This document shows positions 8,558-14,983 of a DNA stretch of 14,983 nt, in pieces. Every line of letters starts with the position of its first letter. The stretch's first letter is position 1. The translations under genes were made by a program, and so were the position numbers. Under the pieces are notes generated by a model. The model had not been told where the DNA came from. It searched no databases and saw only the letters and a program-made list of their open reading frames with translations. This stretch comes from Mucidula mucida (taxonomy: Eukaryota > Basidiomycota > Agaricomycetes > Agaricales > Physalacriaceae), in contig JADNYV010000821.1 in the NCBI GenBank assembly GCA_015501055.1, positions 1 to 14,983 of the forward strand, written 5' to 3'.

Positions 8558-8593
8558 CACGTGATCCCATTCTTCCTTCTCTGCAACCACGTG
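8558..8593. promoter_or_regulatory. Two CACGTG E-boxes upstream of the mitochondrial-type gene
   Basis: Perfect CACGTG palindromes lie at 8558-8563 and 8588-8593, 30 bp apart start to start (about three helical turns) and both preceded by AAC. They fall in the 175-bp gap between the F-box stop (8462) and the next ATG (8638). CACGTG is the known site of bHLH factors such as Cbf1-type proteins in fungi. That such a factor acts here is inference. Confidence 0.5.
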
Positions 8594-8637
8594 GAACTTT
8601 GCAGGTATCACTCACGCGCCAAAAGTTGGCTAACGGC

Positions 8638-9930
8638 ATGCTATGTCGATATCAATGGCGCCGGAAAATAGCTGCGATACGGCATCCTCAGAGAATATCT
8701 TATAGCACAAGGAGCCCGAGCGATGAAGACATGGAACAGCGGCAGAAAAGGCAAATTCACGCCTTGAAAACATGGCGTTCCCAAATCCGGCTCTTGTTCG
8801 ACATGCCAGGTTGGGAATCACCACCGCCGCGTCTTCTGTGGGTTGGTGGGCGCCTTGCCGTCCCAGCAGCAGGCGCCATACACGACTGTCTGCGCGCCAC
8901 GACACTCAAACCTTCGCGCGCACACCAAGCGTTCAACATCATCTCTGGGCTTCGGATCCTTCGCTCTAACAATGAGGTACGCGGCCAGGCGCACCTAGTT
9001 GATCTTAAACCTCAAACGCGCTGGCGCGTCACTGAGATGTTAGTTGAGTTGGCGATAACTCAAAAGCACAAGTACCAGGGTGCTACGCAGAAGGGTGAGC
9101 TGCAGAGAAATGGATGGTTGGAGAGGGCGCTTACGCTGGTGAAGAGGGAAGCTTTCACGGTATATAAAGCAGAAGAGTTTGTGAGGAAGCTGGTGGGAGA
9201 AGGGAAAGAGTTCATGGCAGCTTTGGTTCTTGTCGAGGCGTTATGTCGGTACAGGGACTCTGTGTTGCCACTGCAAGGCGCGTTTGGCGCACTATTGCTT
9301 CGCGCAACAGCGCCGGCCTTGGGACCTGAAACCGCCTCCAGGCAGCAGGCTCTCTTGACAATATGCCACCTCACGTCGTACCTACAAAAGGTGGGGTTCC
9401 CTCATGGCTGGAACACGAGCGCCCTCATCGACGCCGTATGGACACTCCGAGGGAACACGGATCTAGTATGGATCGTTGACCCCAGAACGAGCGTTCAAAC
9501 CTCTGAACAAGTGAGTGTCCGTTGGCACATGCTCACCACCCTATGCCGTCTCGAGGACGAAACCCACTTGTTAACCATCTCCCCATCGACCACTTTGTAC
9601 CTCTCCCTCCTCATTGATCTCCTCGACACCCGACCCCCTCCGTCGAACACGACGGCGTACCCCACCAGCTTCTCTGCGAAGCCCGAGGGCTTTTCAGTCG
9701 CGCTCGAGGCCGAAAAGTTATGGAAGAAGTGCCTCTTCGCGAATTTGGAGAGCACCCGAGATCCGAAATTGTTGGCCGTCTGGATTGCCCAAATTCGTGC
9801 GCGCTTTACTCGGCCGTCTACACGCAAGTTGTTCGATGATATTGTTGGGCGTGTAAAGCCTTTGCTCGATGCAGTACATAAAGGAGACCTTCCTGCGGCG
9901 TCATTAGTTATCTCCAGCCCAGAGGAATGA
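8638..9930 (+). CDS. Unidentified protein with probable mitochondrial targeting, single exon
   Basis: 430 aa from the first in-frame ATG (8638) to TGA 9930, without introns. The first 30 residues are rich in Arg with no acidic residue and have an amphipathic look (CRYQWRRKIAAIRHPQ, then RISYSTRS), which fits a matrix-targeting presequence with cleavage near RISYS. The mature part is mostly helical with basic stretches and many Trp/Leu pairs (TRWRVTEMLVELAI near 140, EEFVRKLVGEGKEFMAALVLVEAL near 180-205, LLTICHLTSYLQKVGF near 250). Such spacing of helices recalls helical-repeat organellar proteins (PPR-like), but no repeat consensus is clear. I do not recognise the family. The gene is clean, with no frameshifts, and its base composition resembles that of its neighbours. 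It is a probable conserved single-copy gene sitting between copies of the F-box module. Confidence 0.85.
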   Translation: MLCRYQWRRKIAAIRHPQRISYSTRSPSDEDMEQRQKRQIHALKTWRSQIRLLFDMPGWESPPPRLLWVGGRLAVPAAGAIHDCLRATTLKPSRAHQAFNIISGLRILRSNNEVRGQAHLVDLKPQTRWRVTEMLVELAITQKHKYQGATQKGELQRNGWLERALTLVKREAFTVYKAEEFVRKLVGEGKEFMAALVLVEALCRYRDSVLPLQGAFGALLLRATAPALGPETASRQQALLTICHLTSYLQKVGFPHGWNTSALIDAVWTLRGNTDLVWIVDPRTSVQTSEQVSVRWHMLTTLCRLEDETHLLTISPSTTLYLSLLIDLLDTRPPPSNTTAYPTSFSAKPEGFSVALEAEKLWKKCLFANLESTRDPKLLAVWIAQIRARFTRPSTRKLFDDIVGRVKPLLDAVHKGDLPAASLVISSPEE

Positions 9931-10347
9931 TACGCCCACGACGCATCATAGACGGCAGAGGGCGATTAGAGCTCATCCGGACTGAAGAGTTGGGTAGAGT
10001 CATGCGATGTCATTTGGACTTAAGGTGCTGAACATCATGTTGAATTATTCGTGTACTTAAGAAATGCTAGTCAGCTTTCTCGTCCTCATGCACTCTAACG
10101 CAGTACACATTGAAACTTTATTTTTCGTCGCAACGAACTCTTTTTGAAAAGGGCTCGAACGAAGATGCAAGACATTTAATAAGCGGGGGGTGGTTTATTG
10201 TGGAAGGTCTGTTGTATAGGAATCGTTAGGAATTAAATCTTCAGCATTTTCGAGAATGCATTGCATCAAGCAAGCTCGTGGTTAGTGCGCACGGAACTTT
10301 CTGGGGGAGGTTCTGCACACCAACCTCAGTAGTAGTCACCTGAAACT
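9931..10347. other. Intergenic, no gene seen
   Basis: This is the 3' flank of the 8638 gene. It has no open frame of note, repeat or RNA gene. It contains a T-rich stretch around 10120-10145 and a G-run at 10184-10190. The duplicated module begins about 10348. Confidence 0.5.
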
Positions 10348-10450
10348 CGTCCAAGTTGAACCATTCCTACGATTTCATGCGACAGTCTTGCCGGACGCGT
10401 ACGCTTTGTCACCTCACAGCGGCCTGGGACGGGGAGTCGCCCTTCTTCGC

Positions 10451-10550
10451 TTGAGGTTTTTCTCATTAATGGAGAAGAAGACACGGTTCCAATGTCATAA
10501 CGAGGAACGTGAGTTCGTAACTACTGACGTCTTCCCGTACCGATATAAAT
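10451..10550 (+). promoter_or_regulatory. Promoter of partner gene copy 2
   Basis: Three blocks are shared with 13689-13805: GAGGTTTTTCTCATTA...GGAGAAGAAGAC (10453-10482), GAGTTCGTAACTACTGACGTCT (10511-10532, containing a TGACGTC CRE/bZIP-type core) and ACCGATATAAATG with a TATA-like ATATAAA (10543-10549). The ATG follows about 50 nt after the TATA. Blocks stay conserved while the spacers carry indels, which suggests function at the time of duplication. Confidence 0.55.
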
Positions 10551-10596
10551 GATAGGTGTTGTGCTTGCTGATGTACCCTTCACCACTACCATCATC

Positions 10597-10799
10597 ATGA
10601 GCGTACGCGACGACATCTCGACGAGTTCTCTCCCTTCTCCCAGTCTGGACCCTTCGCGCTTCGGGTCCCCCTCTATTTTGTTTGACGTCTCAAAGTTGTT
10701 GCCCGAGGAGAAATCGGCTGGAGCGGTAAGTTATACCGACTCTAACTCATCCTGCTCCTGAACCTCCTGTAGATACGTCGAATGGGAAGGGCCGTATAA
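10597..10799 (+). pseudogene. Partner gene copy 2, first exons, frame broken
   Basis: Exon 1 (10597-10725) encodes 43 residues starting MSVRDDISTSSLPSPSL, with 39 of 43 identical to copy 3. Intron 1 is 47 nt (10726-10772, GTAAGT...CTGTAG). Compared with copy 3 one G is missing exactly at the exon 1/donor junction (GCGGTAAGT versus GCGGGTAAGT), so exon 2 is entered in the wrong frame and stops at 10797-10799 after about 51 aa. A second one-base loss occurs at about 10806. Beyond these, the original frame is still open to about 10890 (FVRHTSAVGRKGPL). So the gene was probably longer and is now broken, unless the short 51-aa product is itself used. Ser-rich N-terminus, no known domain. Confidence 0.6.
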
Positions 10800-10812
10800 A
10801 ACTGATTTTGTG

Positions 10813-11057
10813 CGCCACACTTCGGCGGTCGGCAGGAAAGGACCATTAGCGCCGCTGGTGATATATTTGACTTACAGCATAGCCTCACAGAGGTGAGTTT
10901 TAGTTCTATCACCATCATGGATGATGTCAAAATTGAACATTCATCGTTGAGCCTACAAATGTTGCGCTGGGTGCGTAACACTTTATGTGGGCCACATTTC
11001 GGCGGCCGGCAGGAATGAAGAAGCAATCAGCGCCGCTGCTGCTATAATACACTTGCC
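10813..11057 (+). pseudogene. Downstream exons of partner copy 2, with an exon segment present twice
   Basis: The segment GCCACACTTCGGCGGTCGGC at 10813 recurs at 10991 (GCCACATTTCGGCGGCCGGC), an offset of 178 bp. After each, the reading continues with Arg then Ala-rich coding; the second reads VGHISAAGRNEEAISAAAA up to a GTAAGT donor at 11058. Between them a GTGAGT donor-like site lies near 10892, and the LQMLRWVRN coding patch is shared with the copy upstream of the intact F-box gene. The other module copy (14084) has the segment once. Either this copy gained a tandem duplication or the other lost 178 bp by recombination between the short repeats. Confidence 0.45.
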
Positions 11058-11113
11058 GTAAGTCTCATTGTTCTCCGATTACTATTTTGGGAGTGACAAT
11101 GGCACGTCCACAG
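11058..11113 (+). other. Conserved short intron ahead of the F-box promoter block (copy 2)
   Basis: 56 nt with donor GTAAGT and acceptor CCACAG, aligned with 6678-6731 and 14152-14206. The branch site is altered: where the others have GACTAAC this copy has GAGTGAC. After splicing, the partner frame would run only eight more codons to a TAG at 11136-11138. Confidence 0.45.
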
Positions 11114-11130
11114 CGGTCACATGCGAACTT

Positions 11131-11168
11131 GCCTCTAGGGTCATCCTTTGTGTACTCGTGTATATAAA
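11131..11168 (+). promoter_or_regulatory. TATA-containing promoter block of the F-box pseudogene
   Basis: GCCTCTAGGGTCATCCTTTG at 11131-11150 is followed by TATATAAAG at 11161-11169, 120 nt before the ATG. Nearly identical to the block before the intact F-box gene (6751-6789), with the better TATA box of the three. Confidence 0.5.
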
Positions 11169-11281
11169 GCAGTCACGGGTTGTGTCGCGTCCATTGTAGA
11201 CTCTCACTCATCCCACCATCCTCAATCAAAGCCCCCAATCGAACAACCTCCTCGTCGAACAAAGTCCTCTGGCACTCAGAA

Positions 11282-12817
11282 ATGGCGCCCAAACACAAAG
11301 CTCGCAAGGTATTTCTTTACTGTGCTCTCTTCCGCTATTGTTTGTTCTCTGACTTGGCTTAGGTGCCCAGGAAGTCGCTGCGAGATGTCACCAATAACAT
11401 CCCGGATGTCCTTCAAACGCGAATAGAAGTCTTTCAAAAGATGGTCCACAACCCCCACTCCCTTTACAATCAACATCTGGTCAGGACATCACTCACGACT
11501 CCGGATACGAAGAATATTCGCTTTCTTATCGACACGTTCAAAGGTATCATCGAGGACATTGATGCCCTCAATTGGAGAGACGAACAACTCAAAACTTCCT
11601 TCGAGGAATTCTCGGAGGGCGTGGCGAAATTGGAGAACCTGTGGAAGCTCTGTGGGTCGAACAAGCTCTCTAAAGAGATCGTCCACAGAATGCTGTTCTT
11701 CCTCGCTCCAGAGCCTTACAATGTCCTCGAACCCCGCGCGACAGGTCCATTTGCCGTTGCGCAAGTAAACAAACTGTGGCAGCATGCTGCGCTGAAATCC
11801 CCCCACCTCTGGTCACGGCTCCTTATTAGCAATCCCAAGCTGCTGAACAAGAACTGCGTTGTGTGGGTGAAGGAGACTCTTGAGCGCTCATGCGGAGTGC
11901 CCCTCGATATCGAGCTGTCATTCCCCTCCTTCAATCGTCCAGATCGAGAATCATTTGGGCCAAAGAGATCGTCCTAGCCCTCATCCACCAGGCCAACGAT
12001 GGGACGAGGTGAAGATATCGCTGATGCCGACGCAAATGGTAGAGTTGTCGGGTCTGAAGGCATACGATCTCAAGATGCTAAGAGACCTCGCGCTCACCAC
12101 ACAGCCTGTCCGGGCGACGTGGAACCAGGATGGGATGCCCTCCGCGCGCTGGAAGAGGGCTTACGACCGCGACTGCGACTTACAGGTTTTGAACCTCTCT
12201 CGTCGTTAGCCGAAGGTCAAATTGTCGATAAGACTGTCGACGCCTTGACTGTCAAAGAGGGCGCTCTACTCAAGCCCTTCACTCTCCCCAACCTGCGTCA
12301 TGTGCACATTGTGCGCAAAGACAGCCCCGCTGGCCACATATGCATACAGCGGCCTTCTCCTTCGGAAGCCCAGCTCTCCTCCGATGTCGGTTCGCTGGTC
12401 AGACGTTCCCCCAAGAACACAGTCACATCCATCTCGTTCACCAACCCCGTGCTCAGCACCAAGCTCTTAGTGAATCTCAACAAGGAGTTTCCTGGGCTGA
12501 AAACCCTCCGGATAAAGATAGACGGCATCTATGATGTTCGCTTTATCAAGATCCTCACACATCTGAAAAGACGGATGGCTGCCGTCTCTGGAAACGTTGT
12601 CGCTGTGGGTTCAACGCAGCGATGACTACCGGGACAGATTTTTCACGGACGCGTTTGTCGATGCGCTGAAGAATCGTTCAAAGGGGAATCGGGAAAGTTC
12701 AAGTGTTTGCAGCTGTACCCGGACGCGAGCAAGTTGATGGAAAAAAATGTCTTGATCGCATTGAAGAAACTGAAGAAGCAGGGCGTGGATGTTACACGCC
12801 TTGAGGAGTTCTCGTAG
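11282..12817 (+). pseudogene. F-box protein pseudogene, paralogue of the gene at 6897
   Basis: The same architecture as the intact copy: a 9-codon first exon (11282-11308, MAPKHKARK), a 54-nt intron (11309-11362) and a long second exon. The F-box region is preserved (NKLSKEIVHRMLFFLAPEPY, then VAQVNKLWQHAALKSPHLW). Aligned to the 6897 protein the frame shifts at about 11952, 11997, 12110, 12570 and 12697, each consistent with loss of one base. Between them, matching segments are clear (LPNLRHVHIVRKDSPAG near 12285, FTNPVLSTKLL near 12440), and the end (VTRLEEFS, TAG 12815-12817) matches VTQLEEFCE of the intact gene. As it stands the first frame stops at 11975-11977 after about 213 aa, keeping the F-box but losing the leucine-rich part. 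Such an F-box-only fragment could still bind Skp1 if expressed; that is speculation. Confidence 0.85.
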
Positions 12818-13561
12818 AGACTTGATTATTGTATATCATTGTGACTTGTATATATTCTGTACACTATATTCTTTGAACCCAGTCCTAGTAGCTTGTGTAT
12901 TGGAATCTCTAACATGAACTATACAAACTCTCGCTGTATTTGGATTGTGTCGGCACTTGCAGAGCATTGAAAGCGTCTCCAAGTGAGTGTAGAGGTCACC
13001 GAACCAGCGACCGTGGGCTGCGAAAACTGTTATATTACGGTCGTCAAACACCTACAGTGCGAGAGGGACACAATTCGAATGCGTGATGATGCAAGGAAAG
13101 ACAAAGGACAAGATACCGACATCGCAAGAGTTGAAGCCCTTGAATACTGTTCGAAACGAACCGCGTTGAGAGTCGTCCCAGAACTTAAATGCGACGCAGC
13201 TTCAAAAATGACCGGGCGGTGTGATCAATATCTTGACATATGTCTGCGCGGCTGCGCCACGCTGCCCTGCCGTTTGCGATGGACTGTTTCCACGTCCGAC
13301 ATAGAACTCGAGTAATGATAGCCTAGGAAAATAGGACTGCGCGATGTCGGCCTTGCTCACCTTGTTTCCTGTAACATTTGGCTAGATGTTGCCAATTGGA
13401 GGAGAACGTTATGCTAGCGCGAGTCTCCCCAATGGGATAGGACTCTAGGGTTATGCGTGGCTTACTTCGCGCGAACTTCACTGGAGTAAGAGAGCGTCTG
13501 GTACGGTGGCGCAATGACCAGTTGCCGTGACAGCCAGCACAGTAACGGTCACAAGAGAATC
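12818..13561. other. Region between module copies 2 and 3; no firm gene
   Basis: The first 60 bases (ACTTGTATATAT) resemble the 3' flank of the intact F-box gene (8487-8510) and are probably its duplicated 3' UTR. A plus frame at 12983-13315 is open for 110 codons but has no ATG start. A minus frame (start near 13050, GTG after a TGTAG acceptor-like site) reads FDDRNITVFAAHGRWFGDLY and looks somewhat protein-like. Neither has a known domain. I see no repeats or RNA genes from 13320 to 13561. Confidence 0.35.
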
Positions 13562-13688
13562 AAGTTGAACTGTCATCATCGATTTATGCCCGACGTATCT
13601 GCCTCGTTCGCATGCGACATTCTCAGGCGGGACAACGTCCTCTCACTTCACCACGGCTCGCGACGGGGGTCCCCGTCATTTCTGCTTT

Positions 13689-13805
13689 AGGTTTTTCCCA
13701 TTACGGGAGAAGAAGACCCCGAGTCGGTCCCAATGTCAAGATTCAATAACTCACGGGGACTTGAGTTCGTAAATACTGACGTCTATCTCCAATACCGATA
13801 TAAAT
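13689..13805 (+). promoter_or_regulatory. Promoter of partner gene copy 3
   Basis: Shares the three blocks seen at 10453-10550: AGGTTTTTCCCATTA...GGGAGAAGAAGAC, GAGTTCGTAAATACTGACGTCT (TGACGTC core at 13777-13783) and ACCGATATAAATG (13795-13807). The ATG is at 13865, 60 nt after the TATA-like element. Confidence 0.55.
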
Positions 13806-13864
13806 GCTAGATATGGTGCTCAATGATAGCTCTGTGCTCTTCTGCCATCACCACTACCACTGTC

Positions 13865-14148
13865 ATGAGCGTGCGCGACGACATCTCGACGAGTTCCCTT
13901 CCTTCTCCCAGTCTGGACTCTTCGCGCTTCAGGTCCCCCTCTATTTCGTTTGACGTCTCAAAGTTGTGGCCCGAGGAGAAATCGGCTGGAGCGGGTAAGT
14001 TGTACCAACTCTAGCTCTTCCTGATCCTGAACCTCATGTAGATACGTCGAATGGGAAGGGGCGTATACCACTGAATTTTGTACGCCACACTTCGGCGGTC
14101 GGCAGGAAAGAAGAAACTCTCAGCGCTGCGGCTGCTCTATTTGATTGA
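13865..14148 (+). CDS. Small Ser-rich protein, intact partner gene of the F-box module
   Basis: 78 aa from two exons (13865-13994 and 14042-14148) with a 47-nt intron (GTAAGT donor, CTGATC/CTGAAC branch region, ATGTAG acceptor). The N-terminal 40 residues are Ser/Pro-rich (DDISTSSLPSPSLDSSRF) and likely disordered. The second half is basic then Ala-rich (NFVRHTSAVGRKEE, SAAAALFD). No signal peptide, membrane segment or known domain is visible. Exon 1 differs from copy 2 at 7 of about 129 bases, against about 6 of 47 in the intron, so the coding exon seems the better kept; the numbers are small. The TGA at 14146-14148 comes just 3 nt before the GT at 14152, where copy 2 reads on through, so this stop may be a secondary shortening. 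Function unknown; its repeated place before F-box genes suggests linkage by duplication and possibly by function. Confidence 0.55.
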
Positions 14149-14151
14149 GCC

Positions 14152-14206
14152 GTACTTCCCATTGTCCTCCGCTTCCTAATTGGGACTAACAATGGCACGT
14201 CCACAG
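14152..14206 (+). other. Conserved short intron, copy 3, with a weakened donor
   Basis: 55 nt aligned with 6678-6731 and 11058-11113. Branch site CTAAC (14186-14190) and CCACAG acceptor are kept, but the donor is GTACTT instead of GTAAGT. It lies after the TGA of the partner gene, so splicing here would affect only the 3' UTR. Confidence 0.4.
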
Positions 14207-14225
14207 TGGTCAAATGCGGTCACTT

Positions 14226-14263
14226 GCCTCTAGGGTCATCCTTTGTGTACTCGTGTATATATG
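14226..14263 (+). promoter_or_regulatory. Orphan F-box promoter block with no F-box gene behind it
   Basis: GCCTCTAGGGTCATCCTTTG (14226-14245) followed by GTATATATGG (14255-14264) is the same block that precedes the F-box copies at 6897 and 11282. Homology runs on through the leader to 14358 and stops before the expected ATG. If still active it would produce a non-coding transcript reading into 14359 onward. Confidence 0.5.
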
Positions 14264-14358
14264 GCAAGTCACGGGTTGTGTCGCGTCGAGTGTAGACTTT
14301 TATTCATTCCACCATCTTCGAACAAAACACCCACAAACTCCTCGTCGAACCAAGTCCT

Positions 14359-14655
14359 AGCTGTTATTTAAGTCGAGTCGGTGAATCAGGATGTACATGG
14401 TCTTTTCAAATGAGAAATAAATATGAACGAGGACGAGTACTTATCCGTTCGTGCCGTCTGCACGTGCGTGCAACATTTTTGGTAGCAGCGCCATCCGAGT
14501 CGGTGATCTCCCGCCGTGCATGTTGTTGGATTGACGCGCCTTCTGTCGGGCACTAACAGATGGTCGATGTGGGTTCATTCTAAGGATAACAAAGTCTCAT
14601 TCTGTAATGTGTTAACAGTGTCTAAGGTTCTAGAAACTTTGCATCTGGTCAATCG
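14359..14655. other. Unrelated sequence between the truncated module and the right repeat
   Basis: No gene is supported. A 60-codon plus frame from ATG 14516 (MHVVGLTRLLSGTNRW) has no recognisable features. No repeat of the module or of other window parts was found. Confidence 0.4.
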
Positions 14656-14983
14656 TGCTTATTATTCCCGCCACCCTTCCGATCACCAAAAGCTCTGAAG
14701 CTCGATAACCACTCCTATATCATACTCTGTCTACTGTACAATACTCAATATCCCTTGCACACCTATAAATCCTGACCTAAGTACTATGGGTGGTCTGATC
14801 CTTTCTGGATAGACTGAATGATTGCACCTAGTCACCAGACCGACGATGTCGCATGCCCAAGGAACCGATGCCTACTATCTGAGTAAGTCTTGATATAGTA
14901 GTTAGTCATAGTATAGTACCAGTAGGTAGTGTATTAAGCCTTGCTCATTAGTAGGCAGAGGTTACCTGGTAGTCAGCTGAGCA
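14656..14983. repeat. Right copy of the long direct repeat bracketing the window
   Basis: Matches 1-315 in the same orientation, with shared blocks ACTCCTATATC (14711), CTAAGTACTATGGGTGGTCTG (14778-14798), CACCAGACCGACGATG (14833-14848) and the final GCAGAGGTTACCTGGTAGTC (14955-14974). It runs to the last base of the window, so its right end is not seen. On the left the match thins out around 14656-14674, where an extra 10-15 nt are present. Confidence 0.85.

Larger units (their letters stand above)
10348..11269 (+). repeat. Duplicated module, copy 2: partner-gene part
   Basis: It aligns in the same orientation with 13562-14358, from CAAGTTGAAC (10350) through the partner promoter, partner exons, the short conserved intron and the F-box promoter to AAGTCCT (11269). 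The main difference is about 178 bp (roughly 10835-11010) present here and absent from the other copy. The homology then ends abruptly on the other side, while here the F-box pseudogene follows. Confidence 0.8.
13562..14358 (+). repeat. Duplicated module, copy 3: truncated before the F-box gene
   Basis: Same-orientation homologue of 10348-11269, about 3.2 kb downstream. Homology starts with CAAGTTGAAC (13563) and ends at AAGTCCT (14352-14358). In copy 2 the F-box ATG follows 12 bases later; here unrelated sequence begins (AGCTGTTATTTAAG). The break is sharp, which points to a deletion or to the edge of the duplication event. Confidence 0.8.

Noticed and set aside
8599..8637. Earlier non-ATG start of the mitochondrial-type gene
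   Set aside because: It would begin at TTG directly after the second E-box. The ATG at 8638 gives a good targeting sequence and is the first ATG in frame.
12983..13315. 110-codon plus-strand frame
   Set aside because: Starts at GTG, no family recognised, and a competing minus-strand frame overlaps its start; not enough to call a gene.
1..14983. Whole window as one giant LTR retrotransposon
   Set aside because: The end repeats are only about 310 bp, are diverged, and no gag, protease, reverse transcriptase or integrase coding was recognised between them; host-type genes with introns fill the interior.

Overview
The window looks like nuclear DNA of a filamentous basidiomycete, most likely an Agaricomycete. 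The supporting signs are compact genes cut by very short introns (about 45-61 nt, GTRNGT donors, CTNAY branch sites, CAG/TAG acceptors), pyrimidine-rich leaders ahead of ATGs, and several F-box/leucine-rich proteins of the kind greatly expanded in mushroom-forming fungi. This is inference from gene style; nothing in the window fixes a species. There is no bacterial operon structure, CRISPR array, rRNA or tRNA that I can see.

Layout: (1) 1-315 is one copy of a diverged direct repeat whose partner is 14656-14983, so the repeat brackets the whole window. (2) 777-1993 is a three-exon F-box/LRR gene. (3) 2640-5330 is an accessory stretch with scattered copies of a short motif in both orientations, enclosing a possible multi-exon hypothetical gene (2911-3651) and a small coiled-coil protein gene (3656-4023); 4253-5820 holds no gene I can support. 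(4) 6897-8462 is an intact F-box protein gene (504 aa). (5) 8638-9930 is an intact single-exon gene for an unidentified protein with a mitochondrial-type N-terminus, behind two CACGTG boxes. (6) 10348-12817 is a second copy of the F-box module, with a broken small upstream gene and an F-box pseudogene carrying at least five frameshifts. (7) 13562-14358 is a third copy of the module, with an intact small gene (78 aa) and the downstream F-box promoter, but cut off about a dozen bases before where the F-box start codon should be.

The main theme is a duplicated module: a small unidentified Ser-rich 'partner' gene, a short conserved intron, a TATA-containing block, then an F-box gene. The three copies are at different stages of birth and death: F-box intact with a decayed partner (6445-8462), both broken (10348-12817), and partner intact with F-box missing (13562-14358). 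F-box proteins are known as substrate receptors of SCF ubiquitin ligases, so the intact copy probably selects an unknown substrate. What the partner does is unknown. The mitochondrial-type gene at 8638 lies between module copies and looks unrelated to them.
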